A stretch of 64,000 nt of DNA from Coriobacteriaceae bacterium AF45-21 (GCA_027682925.1 JAQCYU010000003.1:62001-126000); one strand, 5' to 3'. Positions 50,750-59,624 are shown, numbered from the stretch's first letter. The notes: generated by a model not told the origin, from the letters alone. Numbers and translations are program-made.

Positions 50750-50826
50750 TGGTGCCCCATGTTGGATTCGAACCAACGGCCTTCTGCTCCGGAGGCAGAC
50801 GCTCTAATCCCCTGAGCTAATAGGGC
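50750..50826 (-). tRNA. tRNA-Arg, anticodon CCG
   Basis: A 77-base cloverleaf on the minus strand: acceptor GCCCTAT / ATGGGGC, D stem GCTC/GAGC, anticodon stem TCTGC/GCAGA with loop CTCCGGA (anticodon CCG), T arm GTTGG-TTCGAAT-CCAAC. The 3' CCA is encoded. It reads CGG codons. It is directly followed by a terminator and diverges from the aromatic operon. Confidence 0.95.
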
Positions 50827-50920
50827 CAACGTTTGGCATTATACCCAAGTGCACCACGGGCTATCAAAATAAAAGAAAAAGCTTTGCAATTCCGAGGAAG
50901 ACACGACGCAACGGCCCACT

Positions 50921-50952
50921 TTAGAAGGCAAAAGCGAGTCAGATAGTATAAA
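50921..50952 (+). promoter_or_regulatory. Promoter of the aromatic amino acid operon
   Basis: TTAGAA is 17 bases before TAGTAT (50944-50949), with TATAAA overlapping at 50947. The predicted start, about 50957, falls on or next to the ATG of the leader peptide. Confidence 0.55.
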
Positions 50953-50957
50953 CTCTC

Positions 50958-51020
50958 ATGCACCATATATACACGGCTCGCGATGCGGGCCGTTTTTGCA
51001 AGGGTTATCCATCGAGGTGA
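50958..51020 (+). CDS. Candidate leader peptide of the aromatic operon (20 residues)
   Basis: The short frame reads MHHIYTARDAGRFCKGYPSR and stops 10 bases before the DAHP synthase ATG. It has Tyr codons at positions 5 and 17 and a Phe codon at 13. The first Tyr codon (50970-50972) ends exactly where the terminator stem starts. No ribosome site precedes the ATG, but the predicted transcript start coincides with it, so a leaderless start is plausible. Coding status is an inference from position and codon content. Confidence 0.45.
   Translation: MHHIYTARDAGRFCKGYPSR
50973..50997 (+). terminator. Intrinsic terminator (attenuator candidate) upstream of the DAHP synthase gene
   Basis: A 9-bp stem ACGGCTCGC / GCGGGCCGT with a GAT loop, one wobble, runs straight into TTTTT. 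No + strand gene precedes it, so it lies in the leader of the aromatic operon itself, about 15 bases after the predicted transcript start, and must be bypassed for expression. Confidence 0.7.
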
Positions 51021-51030
51021 GAGGCACACC

Positions 51031-52053
51031 ATGATTGCAATTTTAAAGCAAAGTGCCAGCGACGAGGCCGTCAGCCATATCGTCAGCTGGATTGAAAAAA
51101 AGGGCCTGAAGACCGATGTCTCGCGCGGCGAGAACGAGACGATCATCGGCCTGGTGGGCGATACGACCAAGATCGACCCGTTCCTGCTCGAGTCCATGGA
51201 CGTCGTCGAGCGCGTACAGCGCGTCTCCGAGCCGTTCAAGCGCGCCAACCGCAAGTTCCACCCCGAGGACTCCGTCATCGACTGCGGCCACGGCGTACAT
51301 GTAGGCGGCGATCAGTTCCAGGTCATCGCCGGCCCGTGCTCCGTCGAGGGCGAGAACCTCATCCGCATCGCCCGTCGCGTAAAGGCCGCCGGCGCCACGA
51401 TGCTGCGCGGCGGCGCCTACAAGCCCCGCACCTCTCCCTACGCCTACCAGGGCATGGGCCCCGCCGGCCTCGACCTGCTGTGCGAGGCGTCTGCCGAGCT
51501 CGACATGCCGATCGTCACCGAGATCATGGACCCACGCGACGTGCAGGTCTTCTTGGACAAGAAGATTGACGTCATGCAGATCGGCGCCCGCAACGCCCAG
51601 AACTTCCCCCTGCTCAAGGAGGTCGGCAAGACCCAGACCCCGATTCTGCTCAAGCGCGGCATGTCCGGCACGATCGACGAGCTGCTTATGGCAGCCGAGT
51701 ACATCATGAGCGAGGGCAACGACAACGTCATCCTGTGCGAGCGCGGCATCCGCACCTTCGAGACCCGCACCCGTAACACCTTCGACCTCAACGCCGTGCC
51801 GGTGCTGCACCACCTGTCGCACCTGCCTGTCGTCGCCGACCCCAGCCACGCCACCGGCTACACCCGCTACGTTGAGCCCATGGCGCTCGCCGCGACAGCC
51901 TGCGGTGCCAACGGCCTGGAGATCGAGGTCCACGACGAGCCGAGCCGCGCCTGGTCCGACGGCGCCCAGGCCCTCACCCCCGATCAGTTCGACGACACCA
52001 TGCGCCGCATCCGAGCCATCCGCGAGGTCGTCTGCCAAGAGACCATGGAGTAA
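51031..52053 (+). CDS. aroF: 3-deoxy-7-phosphoheptulonate (DAHP) synthase, type I-beta
   Basis: First step of the shikimate pathway: condenses PEP and erythrose 4-phosphate. Residues 1 to about 80 are the ferredoxin-like regulatory domain seen in the Thermotoga type (MIAILKQSASDEAVSHIVSW), which in that enzyme gives feedback control by Tyr or Phe. The barrel has IAGPCSVEGEN, RGGAYKPRTSPYAYQG, QIGARNAQNFPLL, KRGMSGTIDELL and VVADPSHATG. 340 residues from the ATG at 51031 with GAGGTGAGAGG upstream. First structural gene of the operon. Confidence 0.95.
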   Translation: MIAILKQSASDEAVSHIVSWIEKKGLKTDVSRGENETIIGLVGDTTKIDPFLLESMDVVERVQRVSEPFKRANRKFHPEDSVIDCGHGVHVGGDQFQVIAGPCSVEGENLIRIARRVKAAGATMLRGGAYKPRTSPYAYQGMGPAGLDLLCEASAELDMPIVTEIMDPRDVQVFLDKKIDVMQIGARNAQNFPLLKEVGKTQTPILLKRGMSGTIDELLMAAEYIMSEGNDNVILCERGIRTFETRTRNTFDLNAVPVLHHLSHLPVVADPSHATGYTRYVEPMALAATACGANGLEIEVHDEPSRAWSDGAQALTPDQFDDTMRRIRAIREVVCQETME

Positions 52054-52056
52054 CCC

Positions 52057-52971
52057 ATGGGTACGGTGAGAAACGCGCGCGTTAACCAGGGCGGCCCCAA
52101 GTGCGCCGGCATCGTGGGCCTGGGCCTCATCGGCGGCAGCTTTGCCCGCGGCTATGCGCAGGCGGGCGTCCGCGTGCTGGCCTGGGATCCCGATGACGAT
52201 GTCATGACGGCTGCCAGCATGGGCACCGTTGCCGGAGAGCTCAACGACAAGACACTCGGCGAATGCGACATCATCGTCCTGGCTTGCTACCCCGAAGCCT
52301 GCATCGAATGGCTCGAGGCACACGCCCAGGCACTCGCCGACGCCACCGATACCGAGGCCATCATGGGCCCCGTGGTAATTGACACGGTGGGCGTCAAGGG
52401 TATCGTGTGCGAGCGCGCCTTTGAGCTTGCCCGCGAGCACGGCTTTTACTTTGTGGGCGCGCACCCCATGGCGGGCACGCAGTACTCGGGCTATGCACAC
52501 TCCCGCGCCGACCTGTTCCAGGGCGCCCCGCTGGTGCTCGTACCGCCCGCGGTGGACGATGCGCTCAAGCTGGAGCTTTTGGGCCAGGTGCGCGAGATGG
52601 TGCGCCCCTTGGGCTTTGGCAAGTTCAGCGTGACCAGCGCCGCCGAGCACGACCGTGTCATCGCCTTCACGAGCCAGCTTGCGCACGTGGTATCCAACGC
52701 CTACGTCAAAAGCCCCACTGCCCAGGTCCACCACGGCTTTTCGGCCGGCAGCTACCGCGATCTCACCCGCGTGGCGCACCTCAACCCCCAGATGTGGTCC
52801 GAGCTCATGATCGACGACGCCGACGCGCTCGCCTTCGAGATCGACCATCTGATCGAATCGCTTGGCGCCTACAGCCGCGCGCTCAAGGACCGCGACCAGC
52901 GCTATCTGGAGAATCTCCTTGCCGAGGGCGACCGCATTAAGCGCGCACTCGACGACGAGGCCTCCCACTAG
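52057..52971 (+). CDS. tyrA: Prephenate dehydrogenase
   Basis: NAD-dependent oxidative decarboxylation of prephenate to 4-hydroxyphenylpyruvate for tyrosine. Rossmann motif GLGLIGGSFARGYAQAG, then FVGAHPMAGTQYSGY (active His), HDRVIAFTSQLAHVVSNAYV and the helical dimer domain. 304 residues, without a C-terminal ACT domain, so feedback control would act elsewhere. The ATG has GGAG overlapping the previous stop. Confidence 0.95.
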   Translation: MGTVRNARVNQGGPKCAGIVGLGLIGGSFARGYAQAGVRVLAWDPDDDVMTAASMGTVAGELNDKTLGECDIIVLACYPEACIEWLEAHAQALADATDTEAIMGPVVIDTVGVKGIVCERAFELAREHGFYFVGAHPMAGTQYSGYAHSRADLFQGAPLVLVPPAVDDALKLELLGQVREMVRPLGFGKFSVTSAAEHDRVIAFTSQLAHVVSNAYVKSPTAQVHHGFSAGSYRDLTRVAHLNPQMWSELMIDDADALAFEIDHLIESLGAYSRALKDRDQRYLENLLAEGDRIKRALDDEASH

Positions 52972-53007
52972 ACAACCCATCACGCCAGGTCGAAAGGACC
53001 GAAGCTT

Positions 53008-54138
53008 ATGGCGATTACCATCGATATCGACACTGCACGCCCCTACCAGGTGCATGTTGGCACGTTTTTGCTGGAGCAGGCGGGGCCGCTCGTGCGCGCC
53101 ACCGCCGGCGGCACCAAGGCCGTCATCGTGACGGACACCAACGTGGGCCCGCTCTACCAGATGCCCGTTAAGCAGAGCCTGGAGGCGTCAGGCTACGAGG
53201 TGAGCATCTGCACCTTCGAGGCCGGCGAGGCCCATAAGCGCGCCGAGACCTACGTTGCCATTTTGGAGTTTGTGGCCGAGCACGAGCTTTCGCGCTCCGA
53301 CGTGATCGTGGCACTCGGCGGCGGCGTCGTGGGCGACGTGGCGGGCTTTGTAGCCGCCACCTACATGCGCGGCTGCAAGTTTGTGCAGATCCCCACGAGC
53401 CTGCTCGCCATGGTGGATTCGTCGGTGGGAGGCAAGACCGCCATAGACCTGGCTGCCGGCAAGAACTTGGCCGGCGCCTTTTGGCAGCCGAGCGTGGTTA
53501 TCGCCGACGTGGGGTGTCTGGCCACCCTCACGCCCGAGCAGTTCGCCGACGGCTGCGGCGAGGTCGTCAAGCACGCCGTGATCGCCGACCCGGAGCTTTT
53601 CGCCGAGCTGGAGAAGACCCCGCTCACGCTGGAGCTGCTCAACCGCGATGTGGCCCGCGTAGCGCTCATCATCGCCCGCAATATCGACATCAAGCGCGCC
53701 GTGGTCGTCGCCGACGAGCGCGAAACCAACCAGCGCAAGCTCCTCAACTTTGGACACAGCGCCGGACACGCCGTCGAGGCCTGCGAGCACTTTGAGCTCG
53801 GACACGGCAACTGCGTGTCGATCGGCATGGGCATCATCACGCGCGCCGCGGCCCTGCACGGCGTCTGCGATGCTGCACTGCCCGATCGTATTGAGGAACT
53901 CTGCGCCCGCCATGGCCTCAAGACCCGCTGCGACCTAGATGCCGATACCGTCTTTGCCGAGGCGCTCCACGACAAGAAGCGCGCGGGCGACACTATCGAT
54001 CTGGTGATTCCGCACGGCATTGGCCGCTGCAGCATCGACCGCACGCCGCTTTCCACTTTCCACGAACTCATTGCCGAGGGCCTCGGCAGAAGGGAGACGC
54101 ATCCGCATGCTAGCCCGCATCACCCCGTCCCCGCTTAA
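53008..54138 (+). CDS. aroB: 3-dehydroquinate synthase
   Basis: Cyclises DAHP to 3-dehydroquinate. Motifs: ALGGGVVGDVAGFVAATYMRG (NAD and metal site), QIPTSLLAMVDSSVGGKTAID, CGEVVKHAVIADPELF and the zinc ligands in LLNFGHSAGHAVEA and GHGNCVSIGMGI. 376 residues; the last 15 look like a run-on tail overlapping the aroA start by 32 bases. The site is AAAGGA, nine bases from the ATG. Confidence 0.96.
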   Translation: MAITIDIDTARPYQVHVGTFLLEQAGPLVRATAGGTKAVIVTDTNVGPLYQMPVKQSLEASGYEVSICTFEAGEAHKRAETYVAILEFVAEHELSRSDVIVALGGGVVGDVAGFVAATYMRGCKFVQIPTSLLAMVDSSVGGKTAIDLAAGKNLAGAFWQPSVVIADVGCLATLTPEQFADGCGEVVKHAVIADPELFAELEKTPLTLELLNRDVARVALIIARNIDIKRAVVVADERETNQRKLLNFGHSAGHAVEACEHFELGHGNCVSIGMGIITRAAALHGVCDAALPDRIEELCARHGLKTRCDLDADTVFAEALHDKKRAGDTIDLVIPHGIGRCSIDRTPLSTFHELIAEGLGRRETHPHASPHHPVPA

Positions 54139-55423
54139 GGCACCGTTCCCGCCATCGCGTCCAAGTCGATGGCGCATCGCCTCATCATCTGCGCCGCGCT
54201 TGCCAACGGCGAGACGCACGTCACCTGCAACACCACCTGCGCCGACATCGAGGCCACGGTGCGCTGCCTTACGGCACTGGGTGCTCGCATCGAGACCGTC
54301 GAGGACGGCTTCCAGGTCCACCCCACCATGAAGAGTGTTGAGTTTGGCCTGCTCAAGGCCCTTGCCGGCGGCACGCTTGACTGCGGTGAAAGCGGCTCCA
54401 CGCTGCGCTTTATGCTGCCTGTCGCCTGCGCGCTGGGTGCAGAAGCAACTTTTGTGGGTCAGGGGCGCTTGGGCGCCCGCCCGCTCTCCCCGCTCTCGGA
54501 CGAGATCATCGCCGCCGGCTGCGACCTACAGGGTCTGGGCGGTTTTCCGCTCAAGACGAGCGGCCGCATGCGCCGGCACCTTTGTGCTTCCGGGCAACGT
54601 GAGCTCGCAGTACATCTCGGGCCTGCTGCTGGCAGCCCCGCTGCTGGCCCAGCCCTCCTGCGTGCAGGTAACCGGCCTCATCGAGAGCCGCCCCTACATC
54701 AACCTGACGATACAGGCCATGAAGGCCTTTGGCGTCGAGGTCAACGTCGAGCGCATTCCGGCCAAGGACGGCCAGCCCGAGGTCACGAACTTCCGCGTGA
54801 GCAGTGGCTCGTACCGCACGCCCGGCAGCGTGGCCGTCGAGGGCGACTGGTCCAACGCCGCCTTTTGGCTGTGCGCCGGCGCCATCGGTACCGACCCAAT
54901 CACCGTCGAGGGCGTGTCGCTAAGCTCCGCACAGGGCGACCGTAACGTGCTTGCCGCGCTTTCGCGCTTTGGCGCCCGCATCGTGCGCTCCACCAACGCC
55001 GCCACCGTGCAGTCCGACAAGCTCGCCGGCTTTGAGATGAGTGCCCACGACATTCCGGACCTGGTGCCCGTCATCTCGGCCGTGGCCTCGCTGGCACAGG
55101 GCCGCACCTTTATCCGCGATTGTGCCCGTCTGCGCATCAAGGAATCCGACCGCTTGGTCACCACCACCCGCGAGCTCACCGCGCTGGGCGCGCAGGTGCG
55201 CATTGCCGGCGACGACCTCATCATCAAGGGCGTCGACGCCTTTACCGGCGGCGAGGTCGATTCGCACAACGACCATCGCATCGCCATGATGGCCGCTATC
55301 GCCGCGAGCCGCGCCACCGGCGAGGTCGTGATCCACGGCGCCGAGGCCGTCAACAAGTCCTATCCCGATTTCTTCGACCACTACCGTCTGCTGGGCGGCA
55401 AGGTCACGCTCGAGGAGGAATAG
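54107..55423 (+). CDS. aroA: 3-phosphoshikimate 1-carboxyvinyltransferase, EPSP synthase (frame broken twice)
   Basis: Adds enolpyruvate from PEP to shikimate 3-phosphate. The N-terminus MLARITPSPLKGTVPA and SKSMAHRLIICAAL, GESGSTLRFMLPVA (PEP and shikimate site), FVLPGNVSSQYISGLLLAAP and KESDRLVTTTRELTALG, SHNDHRIAMMAAIA are present. One G is missing near 54140 (AAGGGCACC written AAGGCACC), and two bases, or one extra, explain the break near 54575 (CGCGCCGGC written CGCCGGC). The ATG at 54107 overlaps aroB. About 440 residues. Confidence 0.94.
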
Positions 55424-55424
55424 C

Positions 55425-56522
55425 ATGTCCTCGACCTTTGGCAACGTCTTGCACTTAAGCATCTTCGGCCAGTCGCACTCCCCCGCCATCGGTTGCTCGC
55501 TCGATGGCGTCCCGGCGGGCATTGCCGTTGATCAGGAGCAGCTGCAGGCCTTTTTGAGCCGTCGCGCCCCCGGCCGCGACGAGACCGCGACCAAGCGCCG
55601 CGAGGCCGATGCCGCGCATATCATTGCCGGCGTGGTCGATGGGCACACCACCGGCGCGCCCATCGCAGCGATTATCGAGAACACCAACACGCGCTCCAAG
55701 GATTACTCTGAGCTGCGCCGCAAGCCCCGTCCGGGACATGCGGACTTCCCTGCGCGCGTGAAGTATCACAACATGCACGACGTCGCCGGCGGTGGGCATT
55801 TCTCCGGCCGCCTAACGGCACCCCTGTGCATTGCCGGCGGCATTGCGCTGCAGGCACTCGAGGCCCGCGGCATTAACGTGATGGCGCACGTCGCGCAGAT
55901 CGGCGGCATCTCCGACCTGCCGATGGACGACATGGTCTATCGCGAGGCCGACCGTAAGGCGATCCTAACGAACGATCTTCCTTGCATTGACGCCGCCGCA
56001 GCCGGTCGCATGCGCGAGGAGATTCTGGCCGCGCGCGATGAGCTCGACAGCATCGGTGGCATCGTGGAGTGCGGCATCTACGGCCTGCCCGCGGGCATCG
56101 GCGACCCCATCTTCGACGGCATCGAGAACCGCATCGCGCAAATCGCGTTTGGCATTCCCGCCGTAAAGGGCGTGGAGTTTGGCATGGGCTTTGCCGTGGC
56201 CGCCATGCGCGGCAGCGAGAACAATGATCCGTATCGCATCGATGCCGAGACCGGCGAGATCGAGGTCGAGTCCAACAACGCCGGCGGCATCCTGGGCGGT
56301 ATTTCGACCGGCGCGCCCGTCATGTGGCGCATGGCCGTAAAGCCGACGCCCTCCATTGGCCGCGAGCAGCAGACGGTGGACATGGACGCTATGGAAAATG
56401 CCGAGCTCTCGGTCCACGGCCGTCACGATCCCTGCATCGTCCCCCGAGCCGTCCCCGTAGCCGAAGCAGCCGCCGCCCTCGCCATCTGGGACGCCCTCCT
56501 CGAGGACGCCGCCCAGCTCTAA
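55425..56522 (+). CDS. aroC: Chorismate synthase
   Basis: Reduced-flavin-dependent elimination that forms chorismate. Motifs: SIFGQSHSPAIGCSLDGVPAG, RPGHADFPARVKYHNMHDVAGGGHFSGRLTA (in part), GIPAVKGVEFGMGFAVAAMRGSENND and GGILGGISTGAPVMWRMAVKPTPSI. 365 residues. The ATG lies one base after the aroA stop and has GAGGAGG upstream. Confidence 0.97.
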   Translation: MSSTFGNVLHLSIFGQSHSPAIGCSLDGVPAGIAVDQEQLQAFLSRRAPGRDETATKRREADAAHIIAGVVDGHTTGAPIAAIIENTNTRSKDYSELRRKPRPGHADFPARVKYHNMHDVAGGGHFSGRLTAPLCIAGGIALQALEARGINVMAHVAQIGGISDLPMDDMVYREADRKAILTNDLPCIDAAAAGRMREEILAARDELDSIGGIVECGIYGLPAGIGDPIFDGIENRIAQIAFGIPAVKGVEFGMGFAVAAMRGSENNDPYRIDAETGEIEVESNNAGGILGGISTGAPVMWRMAVKPTPSIGREQQTVDMDAMENAELSVHGRHDPCIVPRAVPVAEAAAALAIWDALLEDAAQL

Positions 56523-56575
56523 CCCGACTCACCTGGGTTGCCCGTCAGCTCTGCCATTACGTGAAAGGGGCCTCC

Positions 56576-57721
56576 ATGGACCTTGCCGATATTCGCCAGG
56601 CCATCGATGGCATCGACACCACGCTCCTCAACAGCTTTGTCGAGCGCATGGACATTGCCACCGAGGTCGCCAAGTCAAAGATCGAGATGGGCAAGGCCGT
56701 CTTTGACCCCGCCCGCGAGCGCTCCAAACTCAACAACCTCGCCAGCCGCGCGCCCGAGCGCTACGAGGCCCAGACCATCGCCCTGTTCCGTCTCCTCATG
56801 AGCATGAGCAAAGCCGAGCAGCAGCGCTACATCAACGAGCTCAAGGGCATCACGATCTCGCAAAAGGCCCACGCCACGGCCGCAACCTTCGATACGCCCT
56901 TCCCCCAGACGGCCAGCGTTGCCTGTCAAGGCGTGGAAGGCGCCTACAGCCAGATCGCCGCGTGCAAGCTCTTCGACGTGCCCGATATTGCGTTCTTTGA
57001 GACCTTCGAGGGCGTCATGCGCGCCGTGCGCGACGGCTTCTGCGAGTTTGGCGTGCTGCCCATCGAAAACTCAACCGCCGGCTCGGTCAACGCTGTCTAC
57101 GACCTGCTCGCCCAGTTCGACTTCTATATCGTGCGCTCGCTGCGCCTCAAGATCGACCACAACTTGCTCGTCAAGCCCGGCACCAAGTTCGTGGACATAC
57201 GCGAGGTCTACAGCCACGGTCAGGCCATCGCGCAGTGCGCTAGCTTTATCGAGGCGCACGGCCTGCACGCCACCAAGTACCCCAACACGGCCATGTCGGC
57301 CGAGATGGTCGCCAGCTCCGAGCGCACCGATGTTGCCGCCATCGCATCGCGCAGCTGCGCGGCACTCTATGGCCTGGAGGTGCTGGAGCCCAACATTCAG
57401 GACTCGGACAACAACTACACGCGCTTTGTCGTCATCAGCCGCGAGCCGCGCGTCTACCCCGGCGCTAATCGCACCTCGCTCATGATCACCACGGCCAACG
57501 AGCCGGGCGCGCTCTATCGCGTACTCGAGCGCTTCTACGCACTCAACATCAACCTCATCAAGCTCGAGAGCCGCCCCATCCCCGGCCGCGACTTTGAGTT
57601 TATGTTCTACTTTGACCTGGACTGCCCCTTTGGCAGCAAGGCCCTCGACGACCTGCTCGATTCCATCGACGACGTATGCGAGAGCTTCACCTACTTTGGC
57701 AGCTACACGGAGGTGCTCTAG
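56576..57721 (+). CDS. pheA: Bifunctional chorismate mutase / prephenate dehydratase (P-protein)
   Basis: Makes phenylpyruvate from chorismate. Residues 1-90 are an AroQ-type chorismate mutase (LADIRQAIDGIDTTLLNSFVERM); about 110-285 the dehydratase (ACQGVEGAYSQIAACKLF, LPIENSTAGSVNAVYDLL); about 295-370 an ACT domain with the ESRP motif for phenylalanine feedback. 381 residues. I choose the ATG at 56576 (GAAAGGGG upstream); the open frame back to 56324 runs inside aroC and is rejected. The mutase also supplies prephenate for tyrA. Confidence 0.95.
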   Translation: MDLADIRQAIDGIDTTLLNSFVERMDIATEVAKSKIEMGKAVFDPARERSKLNNLASRAPERYEAQTIALFRLLMSMSKAEQQRYINELKGITISQKAHATAATFDTPFPQTASVACQGVEGAYSQIAACKLFDVPDIAFFETFEGVMRAVRDGFCEFGVLPIENSTAGSVNAVYDLLAQFDFYIVRSLRLKIDHNLLVKPGTKFVDIREVYSHGQAIAQCASFIEAHGLHATKYPNTAMSAEMVASSERTDVAAIASRSCAALYGLEVLEPNIQDSDNNYTRFVVISREPRVYPGANRTSLMITTANEPGALYRVLERFYALNINLIKLESRPIPGRDFEFMFYFDLDCPFGSKALDDLLDSIDDVCESFTYFGSYTEVL

Positions 57722-58958
57722 ATGACCGATACCGCCGCAACCCGTCCCTACGGCGTGCTGGGCCGTGTGCTGGGCCACAGCTACACCCCGACCATCTACA
57801 AAGAGCTCGTTGGGCTTGAGTACGTGCGATTTGAGCGCGAGCCCGAGGATCTTGAGGCTTTTATGACGGGTAACGAATGGGAAGGCACCAACGTGACCAT
57901 CCCCTACAAGCGCGCCGTCATGGACTACCTGGACGAGCTGAGCCCGCTGGCCGAGCGCATGGGAAACGTTAACACCATCACGCGCCTGCCCGACGGCCGC
58001 CTGCGCGGCGACAACACCGACTACTCGGTTTCCAGTGCCTAGTCGAGGAGCTGGGCGTTGAAGTTGCCGGCAAGAAGGTCCTCGTGCTTGGTGCCACCGG
58101 TGGTGCCGGCACCACGGCAAGCATGGTGCTCGGCGATCTGGGCGCCGCAGTCGTGCCCGTGGGCCGCACGAGCGAGGTCAACTACGGCAACATCGCGCAG
58201 CAGTCCGACGCCGCCCTGCTCGTCAACTGCACGCCTGCCGGTATGTTCCCCCACTGCCCTGACGCGCCTTGCACACTCGAGGGGCTCGATGCGCTCGAAG
58301 GCGCTATCGACATTGTCTACAACCCCGCCCGCACGGGCTGATGCTCGAGGCTGAGCGCCGCGGCATCCCCTGCATCGGTGGTTTGCTCATGCTTGTGGCC
58401 CAGGCGGCGCAAGCCGTCGAGCGCTATACCGGCCAGGTCACCCCGCGTGAGCGCATCCTGGACGTGACGGAACGCTTGTCACGCCGCGAACAGAACATCG
58501 CCCTGATCGGCATGCCGGGCTCGGGCAAAACCCGCGTGGGTGAGCAGATCGCCCTGCTCACTGGCCGCGAGCACATCGACTTAGACGCCGCGCTTGAGAA
58601 GCGTCTGGGCATGCCCTGTGCCGACTATATCGTCGAGCGCGGCGAGGCGGCCTTCCGCGAGCAGGAGACGGCGGCGTTGTCCGACATCTCCAAGCGCAGC
58701 GGCCTGGTGCTCTCCACCGGCGGCGGCGTGGTCACGCGGGACGAGAACTACCCGCTGCTGCACCAGAACAGCCAGATTGTGATGCTCAACCGCAAGCTCG
58801 ACGAACTCGCCCACAAGGGCCGCCCCATCACCGCCCGCGACGGTATCGACAAGCTCGCCGAGCAGCGCATGCCGCGCTACTGCGCTTGGGCCGACTACAT
58901 CATCGACTCACGCGACTGCGCCGCCAACACCGCCCGCGCCCTCCTCGACACCCTCTAA
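57722..58958 (+). CDS. aroE: Fused shikimate dehydrogenase - shikimate kinase (frame broken twice)
   Basis: One repaired frame of about 412 residues encodes two enzymes. Residues 1-235 are AroE-type dehydrogenase: TIPYK (catalytic Lys 63), GDNTD (Asp 100), NADP site LGATGGAGTTA. Residues about 255-412 are AroK-type kinase: P-loop IGMPGSGKTRVGEQIA (264-271), DLDAALEKRLGMP, STGGGVVTR. Bases are missing near 58025 (TACTTCGGT written TACTCGGT) and 58338 (GGGCCTGATG written GGGCTGATG). No stop or start separates the halves, and the insertions restore exactly one frame. The ATG directly follows the pheA stop. Confidence 0.9.
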
Positions 58959-58982
58959 ACCTGCCAAAAAGGGACAGGTTTA
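58956..58982 (+). terminator. Small inverted repeat at the aroE/aroK stop
   Basis: TAAACCTG and CAGGTTTA form a perfect 8-bp inverted repeat with an 11-base loop, starting at the stop codon and followed by TTTTGG. It could be a weak or partial terminator before aroQ. Confidence 0.4.
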
Positions 58983-59057
58983 TTTTGGAAGGTTTTATCT
59001 GGCAAACGTCGAAGACCACAAGACCGGCCACGCCAACCAACCACAAAGGAAGCAACC

Positions 59058-59494
59058 ATGAAAGCACTCGTCATCAACGGCCCCAACCTCAACATGCTCG
59101 GCATTCGCGAGCCGGGCATCTATGGCAGCGACAACTACGACCGCTTAGTGCAGATCTGCCAGGAAGCGGGCGCTGCACAGGGCTTCGACGAGGTCGAGGT
59201 CTTCCAGTCTAACCACGAGGGCAGCATCGTCGACAAGATCCAGGAGGCCTACGGCAAGGTCGACGGCATCGTCATCAACCCGGCGGCCTACACGCACACG
59301 AGCGTGGCGATCCTCGATGCGCTCAAAGCCGTCGCCATCCCGGCCGTCGAGGTGCACATCAGCGCCGTAGAGACGCGCGAGGACTTCCGCCAGGTGAGCT
59401 ATGCACGCCTAGCCTGCTTCGCCACTATCACTGGCGAAGGCCTCCAAGCTACGCCCACGCGTTGGAGCTGCTGGGGGAACGTCTCGAAAAGTAG
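59058..59494 (+). CDS. aroQ: 3-dehydroquinate dehydratase, type II (frame broken once)
   Basis: Dodecameric enzyme that dehydrates 3-dehydroquinate. Motifs: INGPNLNMLGIREPGIYG (with the usual Tyr), FQSNHEGSIVDKIQ, VINPAAYTHTSVAI and VEVHISAVETREDF. One G is missing near 59448 (CAAGGCTAC written CAAGCTAC), so the raw frame runs on to 59585. Repaired, it ends YAHALELLGERLEK-like at 59494, about 145 residues, the normal size. Last gene of the aromatic operon; a terminator follows. Confidence 0.94.
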
Positions 59495-59539
59495 CCTCGC
59501 GAGCAAATCCATCAACGCGATTCATACGCTAATAATGCC

Positions 59540-59575
59540 AGTGCCGCCAGCAGCAACCTCGCTACTGGCGGCACT
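59540..59575 (+). terminator. Intrinsic terminator of the aromatic operon
   Basis: A perfect 11-bp stem AGTGCCGCCAG / CTGGCGGCACT followed by TTATT, 45 bases past the aroQ stop. Confidence 0.85.
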
Positions 59576-59587
59576 TTATTACTAGCA

Positions 59588-59611
59588 TATAATCGTTGCA
59601 GTCACACAACG
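59588..59611 (+). promoter_or_regulatory. Promoter -10 and adjoining inverted repeat ahead of the DUF4869 cassette
   Basis: A perfect TATAAT (59588-59593) is followed immediately by CGTTG-N8-CAACG (59594-59611), placed where RNA polymerase would start. I see no good -35. The repeat could be an operator or a 5' hairpin. Confidence 0.55.
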
Positions 59612-59624
59612 TCTGGAGACGCGC

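Noticed and set aside
51043-53055. 670-codon open frame on the minus strand opposite the DAHP synthase and tyrA genes
   Set aside because: Both + strand genes have full family motifs; the antisense product is low-complexity Gly/Val/Ala/His sequence caused by codon bias in G+C-rich DNA.
56324-56575. Upstream extension of the pheA frame
   Set aside because: It lies inside the end of aroC, is Arg/Pro/His-rich, and a good ribosome site stands directly before the ATG at 56576.
57071-58120. 349-codon minus-strand frame opposite pheA and aroE
   Set aside because: Antisense shadow of two genes whose motifs are complete.
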